A stretch of 64,000 nt of DNA, taken from Enterococcus sp. DIV0212c. Lineage in GTDB: Bacteria > Bacillota > Bacilli > Lactobacillales > Enterococcaceae. This document shows, one piece after another, positions 50,709 to 62,523 of this stretch; positions within the stretch are counted from its first letter, which is position 1; the number at the start of each line of letters is the position of its first letter. The notes under the pieces were generated by a model. That model saw only the letters and a list, made by a program, of their open reading frames with translations, had not been told where the DNA came from and searched no databases. Made by a program: the position numbers and the translations under genes. The stretch is taken from assembly GCF_017377505.1 (NCBI RefSeq), contig NZ_JAFREN010000006.1:14250-78249 (forward strand), in the 5' to 3' direction.

Positions 50709-52064
50709 TTACGCCCCTTCCGTTTTAAATGAACTGCTTCGTGTATAGGCAAACAATGAGAACACTGCTGAAAGAACGAAAATAATGATCCCAATTACCG
50801 ATGCAAGATTATAATCCGCCGCGTTCACTGTCAATTTATACAACCACGTTACCAACAAATCTGTCTCACCAGCAGAATGATAATTACTATTTGCTGGTTG
50901 TCCGCCAGTCAGCAAGAAAATCACATTGAAATTATTGATATTTCCAATAAATTGTTGGATCAAGCTCGGCGCCATAACAAACAGAATCTGAGGGAAGGTA
51001 ATATTCCTAAACACTTGAAATTTATTAGCACCATCCATTTCAGCTGCCTCGATTTGATCTGTTGGTAGATTGGTAATAATCCCTGTCGCAACTAACATCG
51101 TAACTGGAATCCCAACCCACATATTCACAAAGATCACTGTGATTTTCGCCAACAAACCATCTGTTAAAAACGGAATTGGTTGATTGATCAGTCCCCAATT
51201 TTGCAAAAGCGCATTGACTGGTCCAGATCCATTAAACAAATTCGCCATCAATAGCAAACTAACAAATTGCGGAACAGCCATCGTAATCACAAAAATCGTC
51301 CGCCAAACTTTTTTTCCTTTCACTCCTTTAGCATTGATCAATAAAGCTAATAAAATCCCAAAGAAAAACGTCGTAGCTGTCGCTAATACTGCCCAAATCA
51401 ACGTCCAAGTAAGTACTGGGAAAAAGGTTCCTGCAATATCACCGGTGATCACATTACTAAAATTAGCAAAACCCACCCAATGAAATAAATTTTTAGGCGG
51501 TAAATGATTATGATCATAGCTAGTGAAAGCAATAGAAATCATGTAAAGCAACGGTAAGATCGTAAATGCCAGCACGCCTAATAACGGAATACTCATTAAA
51601 GTAATATAGAATTTTTCATTCAATAAACTATTTAAATCCTCTTTTAATTTCGGTAATGGTCGTCCTTCTTGTTTTAAAACAAAAATTTTACGCGCACTTC
51701 TTAGATTTACGATATACAGAAAAATAAAAAGCACAATAAGAATAATTGCGGCAATCCCAAATAATAATAACAACATCGAATTATCCCCAGGTTGTTGCAC
51801 CTCGATCCCTAAGGACTCATCCATGATCCAACCTTGAGATTTTGTTCCCAATGTTTGCAGCATTGATAATGCATGGATCCCATTAACGACTAACCATACC
51901 AAAAATCCTATCTGTAACGCTAAAAATGCCAAACCTTTGACGATTTGTCCATTCATGATATTGGCTGATCCCATAAAGAGATAAGATAGTTTGGTAGGTG
52001 TATCACCTTTTTTAAATAGCTCTCTAAATGTAATCTGCCCATCTGCTTTCGGCTTTACCTTCAT
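50709..52064 (-). CDS. mdxF: Maltodextrin ABC transporter permease, MalF type
   Basis: 451 residues with about eight hydrophobic segments. The N-terminal part (about 1-145) has extra helices and a YLFMGSANIMNGQ start; the core permease domain follows, with EAA loop EAAEMDGANKFQVFRNI. It pairs with MdxG. It follows mdxE after a 114-base gap containing a stable hairpin, so it is probably expressed at a lower level than the binding protein. Confidence 0.94.
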   Translation of the reverse strand: MKVKPKADGQITFRELFKKGDTPTKLSYLFMGSANIMNGQIVKGLAFLALQIGFLVWLVVNGIHALSMLQTLGTKSQGWIMDESLGIEVQQPGDNSMLLLLFGIAAIILIVLFIFLYIVNLRSARKIFVLKQEGRPLPKLKEDLNSLLNEKFYITLMSIPLLGVLAFTILPLLYMISIAFTSYDHNHLPPKNLFHWVGFANFSNVITGDIAGTFFPVLTWTLIWAVLATATTFFFGILLALLINAKGVKGKKVWRTIFVITMAVPQFVSLLLMANLFNGSGPVNALLQNWGLINQPIPFLTDGLLAKITVIFVNMWVGIPVTMLVATGIITNLPTDQIEAAEMDGANKFQVFRNITFPQILFVMAPSLIQQFIGNINNFNVIFLLTGGQPANSNYHSAGETDLLVTWLYKLTVNAADYNLASVIGIIIFVLSAVFSLFAYTRSSSFKTEGA

Positions 52065-52096
52065 AGCTTTTCACTTCCTGTTCTTCTTTGAAATCA

Positions 52097-52155
52097 AGAG
52101 GCCTGAGAGATACGACCAAAACTCTTTGAGTTTCAGCCCCACCACTCAGCCTCTC
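52097..52155 (-). promoter_or_regulatory. Intercistronic hairpin between mdxE and mdxF
   Basis: Stem GAGGCTGAG/CTCAGGCCTC with an inner AAACTC/GAGTTT stem. There is no good T run on the minus strand. It probably protects the mdxE 3' end or partly terminates, raising binding protein over permease. Confidence 0.6.
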
Positions 52156-52178
52156 TTTTTTACTATCGTTCTAATCGG

Positions 52179-53414
52179 TTATTTGTCTGATTTACTAGTA
52201 TCTTGAACTAATTTGTCCAATTTTGGCAAATATTGATCTTCAGCGATTTTTCCATTATAGGTATCATTGATCACGGCATCTGCTGGTCCCCAGAAAGAAA
52301 CCATCGCTGGAAGCTTCGGCATTACCACAGAATGATCTGCATCACTCATCGTCATTACCGCTTCTGCTACATTATCAGACTTCACTTTTTCATCAGCTTG
52401 AGCCTCTTTGTTCGCAGGAACTGTGCCGTTTTTCTCAAAAACAGTCAATTGATTTTCTTTGCTTGTTAAGAAATCAGCTAAAGCCATTGCTGCAACTGGA
52501 CTTTTCGTCGATGCGTTAACACCAAACAATTTCACACCTAAGAAGGCTTTTTGTTGCACTTCTCCGCTGCCTAAATCAACTGTTGGATATGGTGCAACTG
52601 CAAACTTATCACCTAACGCTTTTTCCACATCTAGTTTAGACCAAGGACCAGATAAGAACGCATCGATTTTGCCGTTTCCTAAATTAGAAAGTGCATCCGC
52701 ATTTGATTGAATAACGCCAGAGTTATCTTTTTGTGCACGAATCCATTTCAATACTTGAACTCCTTTATCGTTATTGAAATTAGTTCCTTTGATATCTTCA
52801 CCTGTTTTTCCGTATAATTCATCGCCGTTTGACATAAACAATGGTGTAAAGATATAGTTCGCTCCAGCTTCACCAAAATTGGCGCCTAATTTGCCTTTAG
52901 CTGTCAATGTTTCCCAGCTCTTCACATCATTTTCAGCTAATTTTTCTTTGTTGTAATACAAAATTTGTGATTCAACGCCGTATGGATAGCCGTAAAGTTT
53001 GCCATCGTATGTCGCTGCTTCAACTGCACTTTCTGTGCTATTTTCTTTAACGCTATCTTCATATTTGGTATTGGCATAAATAATGCCTGCATCCACCATT
53101 TGACCTAGTTGATCATGAGGCATCATGAACACATCTGCTGCTGCACTAGGATCTTTTTTAATATTTTCCTGAGCTGTTGCAGATTCACTTGGTTTGATGG
53201 TAACTTTCCAATCTTTATGTTCTTTTTCAAATTCTTCTACTAATGGTTTATATGTGTCGACAAACGCTACGTCTACCCATAATTTTATAGAAGCGTTTTC
53301 ATTTTCAGCAGAAGTTTTCTTTTCCGACGAGCCTCCGCCACAAGCTGCAAGTAAAAACGCTGCCGCTGTCATTGTTACCCCTAATGTCAAAAGCTTTTTC
53401 GTGTTTCTTTTCAT
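52179..53414 (-). CDS. mdxE: Maltodextrin-binding lipoprotein
   Basis: 411 residues. A lipoprotein signal ends LLAACGGG (lipobox LAAC), followed by a Ser/Lys/Glu linker and a type I extracellular solute-binding fold (IKLWVDVAFVDTYKPLVEEFEK; DVFMMPHDQLGQMV; YGYPYGVESQILYYNKEKL; FLSGPWSKLDVEKAL). It captures maltodextrins for MdxFG. GGAGG precedes the ATG. First gene of the minus-strand operon, controlled by the operator at 53462-53475. Confidence 0.95.
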   Translation of the reverse strand: MKRNTKKLLTLGVTMTAAAFLLAACGGGSSEKKTSAENENASIKLWVDVAFVDTYKPLVEEFEKEHKDWKVTIKPSESATAQENIKKDPSAAADVFMMPHDQLGQMVDAGIIYANTKYEDSVKENSTESAVEAATYDGKLYGYPYGVESQILYYNKEKLAENDVKSWETLTAKGKLGANFGEAGANYIFTPLFMSNGDELYGKTGEDIKGTNFNNDKGVQVLKWIRAQKDNSGVIQSNADALSNLGNGKIDAFLSGPWSKLDVEKALGDKFAVAPYPTVDLGSGEVQQKAFLGVKLFGVNASTKSPVAAMALADFLTSKENQLTVFEKNGTVPANKEAQADEKVKSDNVAEAVMTMSDADHSVVMPKLPAMVSFWGPADAVINDTYNGKIAEDQYLPKLDKLVQDTSKSDK

Positions 53415-53461
53415 CTTTTGTTCCTCCTAGGAATTTTTTGCTGTTCTATTCTCCTACATTG

Positions 53462-53486
53462 TGCAATCGTTTGCGTAATATGTCAA
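53462..53486 (-). promoter_or_regulatory. mdxE promoter region with MalR/cre-type operator
   Basis: TTGACA (complement of 53481-53486) followed by the operator TGCAATCGTTTGCG at 53462-53475 on the plus strand. The -10 within or next to the operator is weak. Confidence 0.65.
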
Positions 53487-53680
53487 GTGAAACCTGTATA
53501 AATTATAAAAATATTTTTTCGATACCGATTAAAAAGCTAGTAACAGCCACTTTTATTAAGTATTCCCTTTTAAAAATCGCCTCAAAAATAGCTTTTCAAT
53601 CAAAATAAACAGACCAAATAACTTTTTAAAGCGATTTTCCCCTTATTTATCAAGCAAACGACCAACTAGACAAAACAAAA

Positions 53681-53732
53681 TGCAATCGATTGCGAAAAAT
53701 ACATTGAAAACGTTTTTCTTATGTGTCATAAT
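53681..53732 (+). promoter_or_regulatory. Promoter and operator of the GH13 operon
   Basis: The operator TGCAATCGATTGCG (53681-53694, perfect palindrome) lies just upstream of TTGAAA (53704-53709), a 17-base spacer and CATAAT (53727-53732). A second cre-like element, GAAAACGTTTTTC, overlaps the promoter. Confidence 0.75.
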
Positions 53733-53798
53733 ATGGGTGGTTTTTAGAATATATAACGTAAAAAGAAGACAGAATTGATTACAGGAGGAACTATTTAA

Positions 53799-57225
<3,427 letters not shown>

Positions 57226-57262
57226 TTTTTTAGAAAAAAGATAAAAATCGGAGGAAATAAAC

Positions 57263-58936
57263 ATGCCTGATTTAGCCGTTCAAACCAAACAAATGAACAA
57301 CACAGAACAAAATAGTTGGTGGAAAAATGCTGTTGGCTATCAAATCTACCCACGTAGTTTTAAAGATAGCAATCATGACGGCATCGGTGATTTAAACGGC
57401 ATCCGCCAAAAACTACCTTATTTAAAAGAGTTGGGTATTGATTTTATTTGGATCAACCCGATCTACACATCACCAAATGTCGATAACGGCTATGATATTT
57501 CTGATTATCAAGCGATCCACGAAGATTTCGGTACAATGGATGATTTTCAAGACTTGCTTAAAGAAGCCCATGAACTTGGCTTAAAAATCATTATGGACCT
57601 GGTTATCAACCATACAAGCGACCAACATCCTTGGTTTTTAGAATCAAAAAAATCTCTAGATAATCCCTATCGCGACTACTATCATTGGGCAGACGCAACA
57701 AAAGAACAGCTACCAAATAACTGGCAATCCTTTTTTGGCGGCTCCACTTGGACTTACGATGAAAAAACAAAACAAGCCTACTTTCACGTTTTCGCGAAAG
57801 AACAACCAGATCTTAACTGGAAAAATCCTCATGTTCGCCATGAAATTTACCAAATGATTCGTTGGTGGTTGGATCTTGGTATTGACGGTTTTCGAATTGA
57901 TGCCATCAGCCACATTCAAAAAGAACCGTGGGATTTCCAGATTACCGATAATCAATGGGCGCCATTTATGAATGTGACTGGTATCGAATCTTATTTAAAA
58001 GAGCTAAAAGCCATTTTCAACGAGTATAACGTGATGACCGTGGGAGAAGCTAGCGGTGTGCCTCATCAAGAAGCGGGTGATTGGACAGGCGACAACGGTT
58101 ATTTCAACATGATTTTTGAATTAGAACACTGCGAACGGATTGGTGAAATTGGCAAACAAAAAGGGTCCATTCCTCACTTGAAACATTCCTTGAATCAGTG
58201 GCAAACGAGTTTGTCTGATAATGGATGGAACGCGTTATATTTAGAAAACCACGATACTCCTCGCAGCGTTTCTGTATATGGAGATGATTCTCCTGAGGCG
58301 GCTAAGGCTTTAGCTACCGTCCTACTTTTGCTAAAAGGAACACCATTCATTTACCAAGGACAAGAAGTCGGGATGACCAATTATCCTTTTCGCTCAATCG
58401 ATGAAATCAATGCAGCTGACACGATTCATTTTTACCAAACACTGTTAACTCAAGGAAAAATGACTGCAGAAGCTTTGGCCATTGCGGTGAACTGGTCCAG
58501 AGATCACAGCCGCACTCCATTTCAGTGGGAAGATGCTTTACATGGAGGTTTTTCCACAACTGAACCTTGGCTGAAGGTCAACGAAAACTATCGCATGATC
58601 AACGCAGCACAAAAAGATCTTGAAAGCAGCAGCATTTTCCATCACTATCAAGCCTTGATTCGTTTGAGAAAACAAAATGATGCTCTTATTAATGGTAAAT
58701 TCCAGTTGCTTTTTCCAGAGCATCCAACGATTTTTAGTTACACACGTACCACCGAAACAGAAAGTTGGTTGATTTTGGTTCAACTAGATCGAGAAAAAAC
58801 AACGATTTCATTCCCAGATTCTTGGAATCATTCAGACTGGGAAGAAGTTTTGACTACAGTAAGTAAAAAATCGGTAAAACAACATATGATACTTTCTGAT
58901 TACGAAGCACATGTTTATCGGAAAGTAACACGTTAA
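57263..58936 (+). CDS. GH13_31 alpha-glucosidase, predicted alpha-1,4 type
   Basis: 557 residues, close relative of the preceding gene. Catalytic regions: MDLVINHTSDQHPW, FRIDAISHIQKE (nucleophile Asp), TVGEASG (acid Glu) and ENHDTPR. The residue after the nucleophile is Ala (DAI), the pattern of alpha-1,4-glucosidases. It has an extra ~15 residues at the N-terminus. GGAGG precedes the ATG, 38 bases after the previous stop. Last gene of the three-gene operon. Confidence 0.9.
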   Translation: MPDLAVQTKQMNNTEQNSWWKNAVGYQIYPRSFKDSNHDGIGDLNGIRQKLPYLKELGIDFIWINPIYTSPNVDNGYDISDYQAIHEDFGTMDDFQDLLKEAHELGLKIIMDLVINHTSDQHPWFLESKKSLDNPYRDYYHWADATKEQLPNNWQSFFGGSTWTYDEKTKQAYFHVFAKEQPDLNWKNPHVRHEIYQMIRWWLDLGIDGFRIDAISHIQKEPWDFQITDNQWAPFMNVTGIESYLKELKAIFNEYNVMTVGEASGVPHQEAGDWTGDNGYFNMIFELEHCERIGEIGKQKGSIPHLKHSLNQWQTSLSDNGWNALYLENHDTPRSVSVYGDDSPEAAKALATVLLLLKGTPFIYQGQEVGMTNYPFRSIDEINAADTIHFYQTLLTQGKMTAEALAIAVNWSRDHSRTPFQWEDALHGGFSTTEPWLKVNENYRMINAAQKDLESSSIFHHYQALIRLRKQNDALINGKFQLLFPEHPTIFSYTRTTETESWLILVQLDREKTTISFPDSWNHSDWEEVLTTVSKKSVKQHMILSDYEAHVYRKVTR

Positions 58937-58947
58937 ACAAATAAAAA

Positions 58948-58987
58948 AGCACGCAAGAGAAAAAATTATCTTCTCTTACGTGTTTTT
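58948..58987. terminator. Bidirectional terminator after the GH13 operon
   Basis: Stem CACG-AAGAGA / TCTCTTACGTG with a run of A before and T after, between convergent genes. Confidence 0.75.
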
Positions 58988-58992
58988 CCATC

Positions 58993-59613
58993 CTATTCAA
59001 CAAAATAACGCAATACGGTTTTCATTTTTTCAGGCGCTACTTTTCTAGGATCAGAAAGATAAATTTCTTTATGTGCAAATGTGGTTCGTACCAACTCATG
59101 TTCTTCACAGTATTGTTTCATCACTTCAAAGGTCTTAAACTCATCATCATAAGAACCTACATGCAGCATTTGTACACATTTTCCATCTTCAATCGTTTCG
59201 AATTTCACGTTTGGATTATTCGGGTTGGGTTTTGTTTGCGTAATTTTTTCTAAATTACTTAACGCCAACTCTTCTGTCACAAAATCAGGCTGACGGATCA
59301 TGATTTTATAGACTAAATCATCCTTGTTAAACTCCCTGCCAGCTGCTATCGCTTCCTCCGACAAAGTCCAAATTCCCTCTAAAGGATATACCGTGTACTC
59401 AAAATACCCTTCTGGCGTGATCCCTTTTTTAGGCATCATCCGAATTCCATAAGACATTGCATATAAAGCAGCGGTTTCTTCTCCAAACTGCGCTCTGTTA
59501 GGATCACCTGCTCCTGATATTGTATAAAATTTCTGCTTAGGCACAGTGATTTCCATCGGTTTTGCTTTTGGCAAATAAAGTTCTTTTTCTTGTTTCCGCC
59601 ACTCAAATTTCAT
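58993..59613 (-). CDS. GyrI-like small-molecule-binding domain protein
   Basis: 206 residues. The sequence (MEITVPKQKFYTISGAGDPN, FEYTVYPLEGIW, KIMIRQPDFVT, CVQMLHVGSYDDEFKTFEVM) matches stand-alone GyrI-like (AraC effector-binding) proteins, which bind hydrophobic or toxic compounds; no enzymatic role is established. It has no DNA-binding domain. It faces a MerR-type gene across a 148-base gap. GGAGG precedes the ATG. Confidence 0.88.
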   Translation of the reverse strand: MKFEWRKQEKELYLPKAKPMEITVPKQKFYTISGAGDPNRAQFGEETAALYAMSYGIRMMPKKGITPEGYFEYTVYPLEGIWTLSEEAIAAGREFNKDDLVYKIMIRQPDFVTEELALSNLEKITQTKPNPNNPNVKFETIEDGKCVQMLHVGSYDDEFKTFEVMKQYCEEHELVRTTFAHKEIYLSDPRKVAPEKMKTVLRYFVE

Positions 59614-59707
59614 TTTTTCCTCCTCAGTCCATTAAAATCTTTGTTAATATCTTACCTTACCTACTTATCTATAGCAAAAAAAATACGCCATTCTTATTGC
59701 TTCTCTC

Positions 59708-59738
59708 TTGACCTTGGATCTATATCCAATGTTACACT
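59708..59738 (+). promoter_or_regulatory. MerR-type promoter with 19-bp spacer and operator
   Basis: TTGACC (59708-59713), a 19-base spacer and TACACT (59733-59738). The dyad TTGGATCTATATCCAA (59714-59729) lies within the spacer, the classic arrangement for activation by MerR regulators. Confidence 0.88.
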
Positions 59739-59761
59739 TGCTCTACAAGGAGGGGTATTCA

Positions 59762-60175
59762 ATGAATATAACCGCATTCGCTCAGCAATTCAATCTGTCT
59801 ACTGACGCAGTTCGCTTTTACGAAAAGTCCGGTTTACTTCGACCTAAACGACAGACAAATGGCTATCGCACCTATACAGAAACAGATCAGCAGGATTTAA
59901 AAATCATCTTAGCGTTAAAAGAATTGGATTTTTCAATCAAAGAAATCAACTATTTACTCGAATTAAAAAGACAACCGATTTCCATTCAATGCAATAACGA
60001 TTCTACTGAATTTTTAACCAATAAAATCGACTATATCAAACAAAGAATTACTTTTTTTGAAACAGCCTATCATTTATTACTTAAACTTAAGGCAACAATT
60101 GAAAATAATAACTACGCAGAAAATCAAGCTGAATTATTCGCTTTGATCGACCAGCTCTCTTACTACGGACTATAG
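59762..60175 (+). CDS. MerR family regulator
   Basis: 138 residues. The N-terminal winged helix reads NITAFAQQFNLSTDAVRFYEKSGLLRP with NGYRTYTETD; a dimerisation helix follows. A single Cys (IQCNND) means a metal site is doubtful; a small-molecule signal is likelier. It controls its own operon with the DUF4260 gene through the 19-bp-spacer promoter. ATG 59762 follows AAGGAGG; the frame upstream runs through the promoter and is not coding. Confidence 0.9.
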   Translation: MNITAFAQQFNLSTDAVRFYEKSGLLRPKRQTNGYRTYTETDQQDLKIILALKELDFSIKEINYLLELKRQPISIQCNNDSTEFLTNKIDYIKQRITFFETAYHLLLKLKATIENNNYAENQAELFALIDQLSYYGL

Positions 60176-60187
60176 GAGGACACATAC

Positions 60188-60538
60188 ATGAAAAACAAAA
60201 CAATTTTACAACTAGAAAACGGCGCACTCTTTCTTTTAGCACTGACACTTTTTATCTATTTTGGTTTTCCAATTTTATTTTTCTTTGTCTTTCTTTTATT
60301 GCCCGACATCTCAATGATTGGTTACTTAAAAAATCCAGCTCTAGGCGCAAATATATACAATCTAGCACATAATCTAGTTTTTCCAGTCCTGTTGATTTTC
60401 ACTTATCTTTTTACTCACACAACACTTTTATTACCAATTGCCATCGTTTGGTCAGCACATATTTTTATGGATCGAACATTAGGATATGGATTGAAATACC
60501 CTGACGCGTTTAAACATACACATATTCAAAATATTTAA
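60188..60538 (+). CDS. DUF4260 family membrane protein
   Basis: 116 residues with four hydrophobic segments. The family signature is near the C-terminus: DRTLGYGLKYPDAFKHTHI; the N-terminal LENGALFLLALTLF and LLPDISMIGYLKNP also fit. The function of the family is unknown. It starts 12 bases after the MerR gene with its own GGAGGA, so it is the target of that regulator. Confidence 0.88.
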   Translation: MKNKTILQLENGALFLLALTLFIYFGFPILFFFVFLLLPDISMIGYLKNPALGANIYNLAHNLVFPVLLIFTYLFTHTTLLLPIAIVWSAHIFMDRTLGYGLKYPDAFKHTHIQNI

Positions 60539-60550
60539 GGTCTAAAACAC

Positions 60551-60596
60551 AAAGAACAGCCCGACAAGATTATTTCATCTCGCCGGGCTATTCTTT
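60551..60596 (+). terminator. Terminator of the MerR-DUF4260 operon
   Basis: Stem AGAACAGCCCG / CGGGCTATTCT followed by TTTTGC. Confidence 0.85.
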
Positions 60597-60648
60597 TTGC
60601 TCTATGTCGTAGTTCTTGTTTCCTATTATGTTATACAGGTATTAGTTA

Positions 60649-62127
60649 TTATAAAGCTTCCCAAACTGGTGAAGTTCCTGGTTGGTTCCCTTGTGTCCAC
60701 CATTTTGCTTTATATGTTTGTCCTTGGAAAGTCACTGTGTTTCCGCCGCTATATGCTTTGTTTGATTCCCAGTTAACTGATTTATTTGTAAGAAGTTTCC
60801 AAACGTCAGTTTGATCTGGACGGTCACCTCTTGTCCACCATCTCGCTTCATACTCTAAACCATCAAAGATAACTTTATCTCCATAGTTGTAAATTTTGTC
60901 AGCATCCCATGTAGTTTGACCACTTAGTGCTTCTTTTGTTTTCACAGAAAATACTGCACTTGCATCTGATACATTTCCGCCAAGACTGATTGCTTTTACT
61001 GTGTAATTATATGTTGTATTAGCTTTTAAACCAGTATCTTTAAAACTTGTTTTTTCTGTTGTTGCAACTTTTTTACCATCACGGTAAACTTCATAGTTTT
61101 TAACACCTAAGAAATGAGTTGATTTTGTCCACATTAAATCTACTGTGTTTTCAGTTGTTCCCATTGAATGAACATTTGTTGGCGCTGTTGGTTTTTGGTT
61201 GTCTTCTACAGCTGATGATTGTGTTGTTGCTTTTACTGCTGCACTCTTTTCAGAGATTTTACCGTTTGTTCCAACTGCTTCTACTTGGTAAGAATATGTT
61301 GTATTCTCAGCTAAGTTAGCATCATTGAATTGTGTGCCGCCGATTGTAGCAACTTTTTTGCCGTCACGATAAACATTGTATTCTTTTGCATTAGCAACTT
61401 TATCCCAAGTTAATTTAAGAGAAGAAGTCGTTACTTCTGCTGTTTTTACATTCGTTGGCTTAGCTGGCGCTACCTCAACAGGAGGAGTGGTTTCGCCACT
61501 ACCATTTACATTTACATCGATAACGTTATAAAAGGCATTTGCCGTATCTGCAACATCCCAAACAGCTAAGATTACATGGTAACCTAAACGATTTTCTGGA
61601 ACAACGATTTGATGTGATTTATTGTTTGAAGCAGCTGAACCATCATGTTTTACCTCGCCAAGAAAATCAAAATCTGCTCTTGCTAATGGTTTTTCAGGAT
61701 TCCAACCAACTTTTGTCATGTAATAGTGCCATTTAGTTGTGCTGTGAGGGGCTGTATAGTGCCATGTAAACGTATTTAACCCACTTTTGATATCTTGCTT
61801 TGTCCAGCGGTTTGCGCCAGTGCTATCCATTACGAAATCAGTAATTTGTCCTTTACCGCCTTGAGCAGAAGCAATACGTCCGTCTGCTGGTCCTGCTTGT
61901 GGAAAACCTTTGTCAAATTCTAGAGATTGCGGATTCGTGATAACCATTCCGTATTTCTCCATTGCAGGTCCCCAACCAATTGCATTTTTATCTAATGAAC
62001 CTTGATAACCACGTGCTGCTGGTTTCTCTACATATCCATGGGCATTTGCTTCATCTGCATTTAACAGACCTGTTCCGCCTAAAATAATTGTTGACATCAA
62101 TGCTAATCCTAATAACTTTTTCTTCAT
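60649..62127 (-). CDS. Multidomain chitin-active LPMO (AA10-FnIII-FnIII-CBM5/12-CBM5/12)
   Basis: 492 residues. The signal peptide ends NA-HGYV, exposing His30; the second copper His is in WHYTAPHSTT. The AA10 domain covers ~30-205. Two fibronectin type III domains follow (about 217-305 and 315-400), each with a KxYxVYRDGKKVAT strand. Two chitin-binding CBM5/12 modules end the protein: TTWDADKIYNYGDKVIF...WWTRGDRP and VNWESNKAYSGGNTVTF...WWTQGNQP. It cleaves crystalline chitin outside the cell and may help surface attachment. GGAGG precedes the ATG. Divergent from an Mga-like regulator. Confidence 0.95.
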   Translation of the reverse strand: MKKKLLGLALMSTIILGGTGLLNADEANAHGYVEKPAARGYQGSLDKNAIGWGPAMEKYGMVITNPQSLEFDKGFPQAGPADGRIASAQGGKGQITDFVMDSTGANRWTKQDIKSGLNTFTWHYTAPHSTTKWHYYMTKVGWNPEKPLARADFDFLGEVKHDGSAASNNKSHQIVVPENRLGYHVILAVWDVADTANAFYNVIDVNVNGSGETTPPVEVAPAKPTNVKTAEVTTSSLKLTWDKVANAKEYNVYRDGKKVATIGGTQFNDANLAENTTYSYQVEAVGTNGKISEKSAAVKATTQSSAVEDNQKPTAPTNVHSMGTTENTVDLMWTKSTHFLGVKNYEVYRDGKKVATTEKTSFKDTGLKANTTYNYTVKAISLGGNVSDASAVFSVKTKEALSGQTTWDADKIYNYGDKVIFDGLEYEARWWTRGDRPDQTDVWKLLTNKSVNWESNKAYSGGNTVTFQGQTYKAKWWTQGNQPGTSPVWEAL

Positions 62128-62523
62128 AATCTTCCTCCATTCAATAATTCACCTTTAAGTCCCGCTGGCTTAACTACAGTTTAAACGTCATGTAAGAAAA
62201 AAAAAGGTCATTTCTAGCCATTTAAAAGTCATAGTTGACCTAATTCAATCCTCATGAAAAAAATGAAATAAATTTCAAACAATTTTATATAAACATTACA
62301 TATGTTATACCAAAAAATAACCATAATAGGTCATATTTTTCTACTAAAAAGAAAATTATGACCTATATAATTTAAATTATTTTAAAAAGACATATGTTAT
62401 TATCTGTTGACGTATAGACAAAACGAATCATTTCAAGTTAAAATAAGTAATAGTTTGAAATTTAGTTCATTATTATGTGAACAAATATAAAAATAACATA
62501 TAAAAAAAGAAAGTGTTGATATT
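62128..62523. promoter_or_regulatory. Control region between the LPMO and Mga-like genes
   Basis: 396 AT-rich bases. A notable inverted repeat, ATAGGTCATA with ATGACCTAT (62326-62366, about 21-base loop), sits in the middle, and GGTCA-type half sites recur near 62206 (GGTCATT) and 62254 (TTGACC). These could bind a regulator of either gene. No clear consensus promoter was assigned. Confidence 0.45.
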
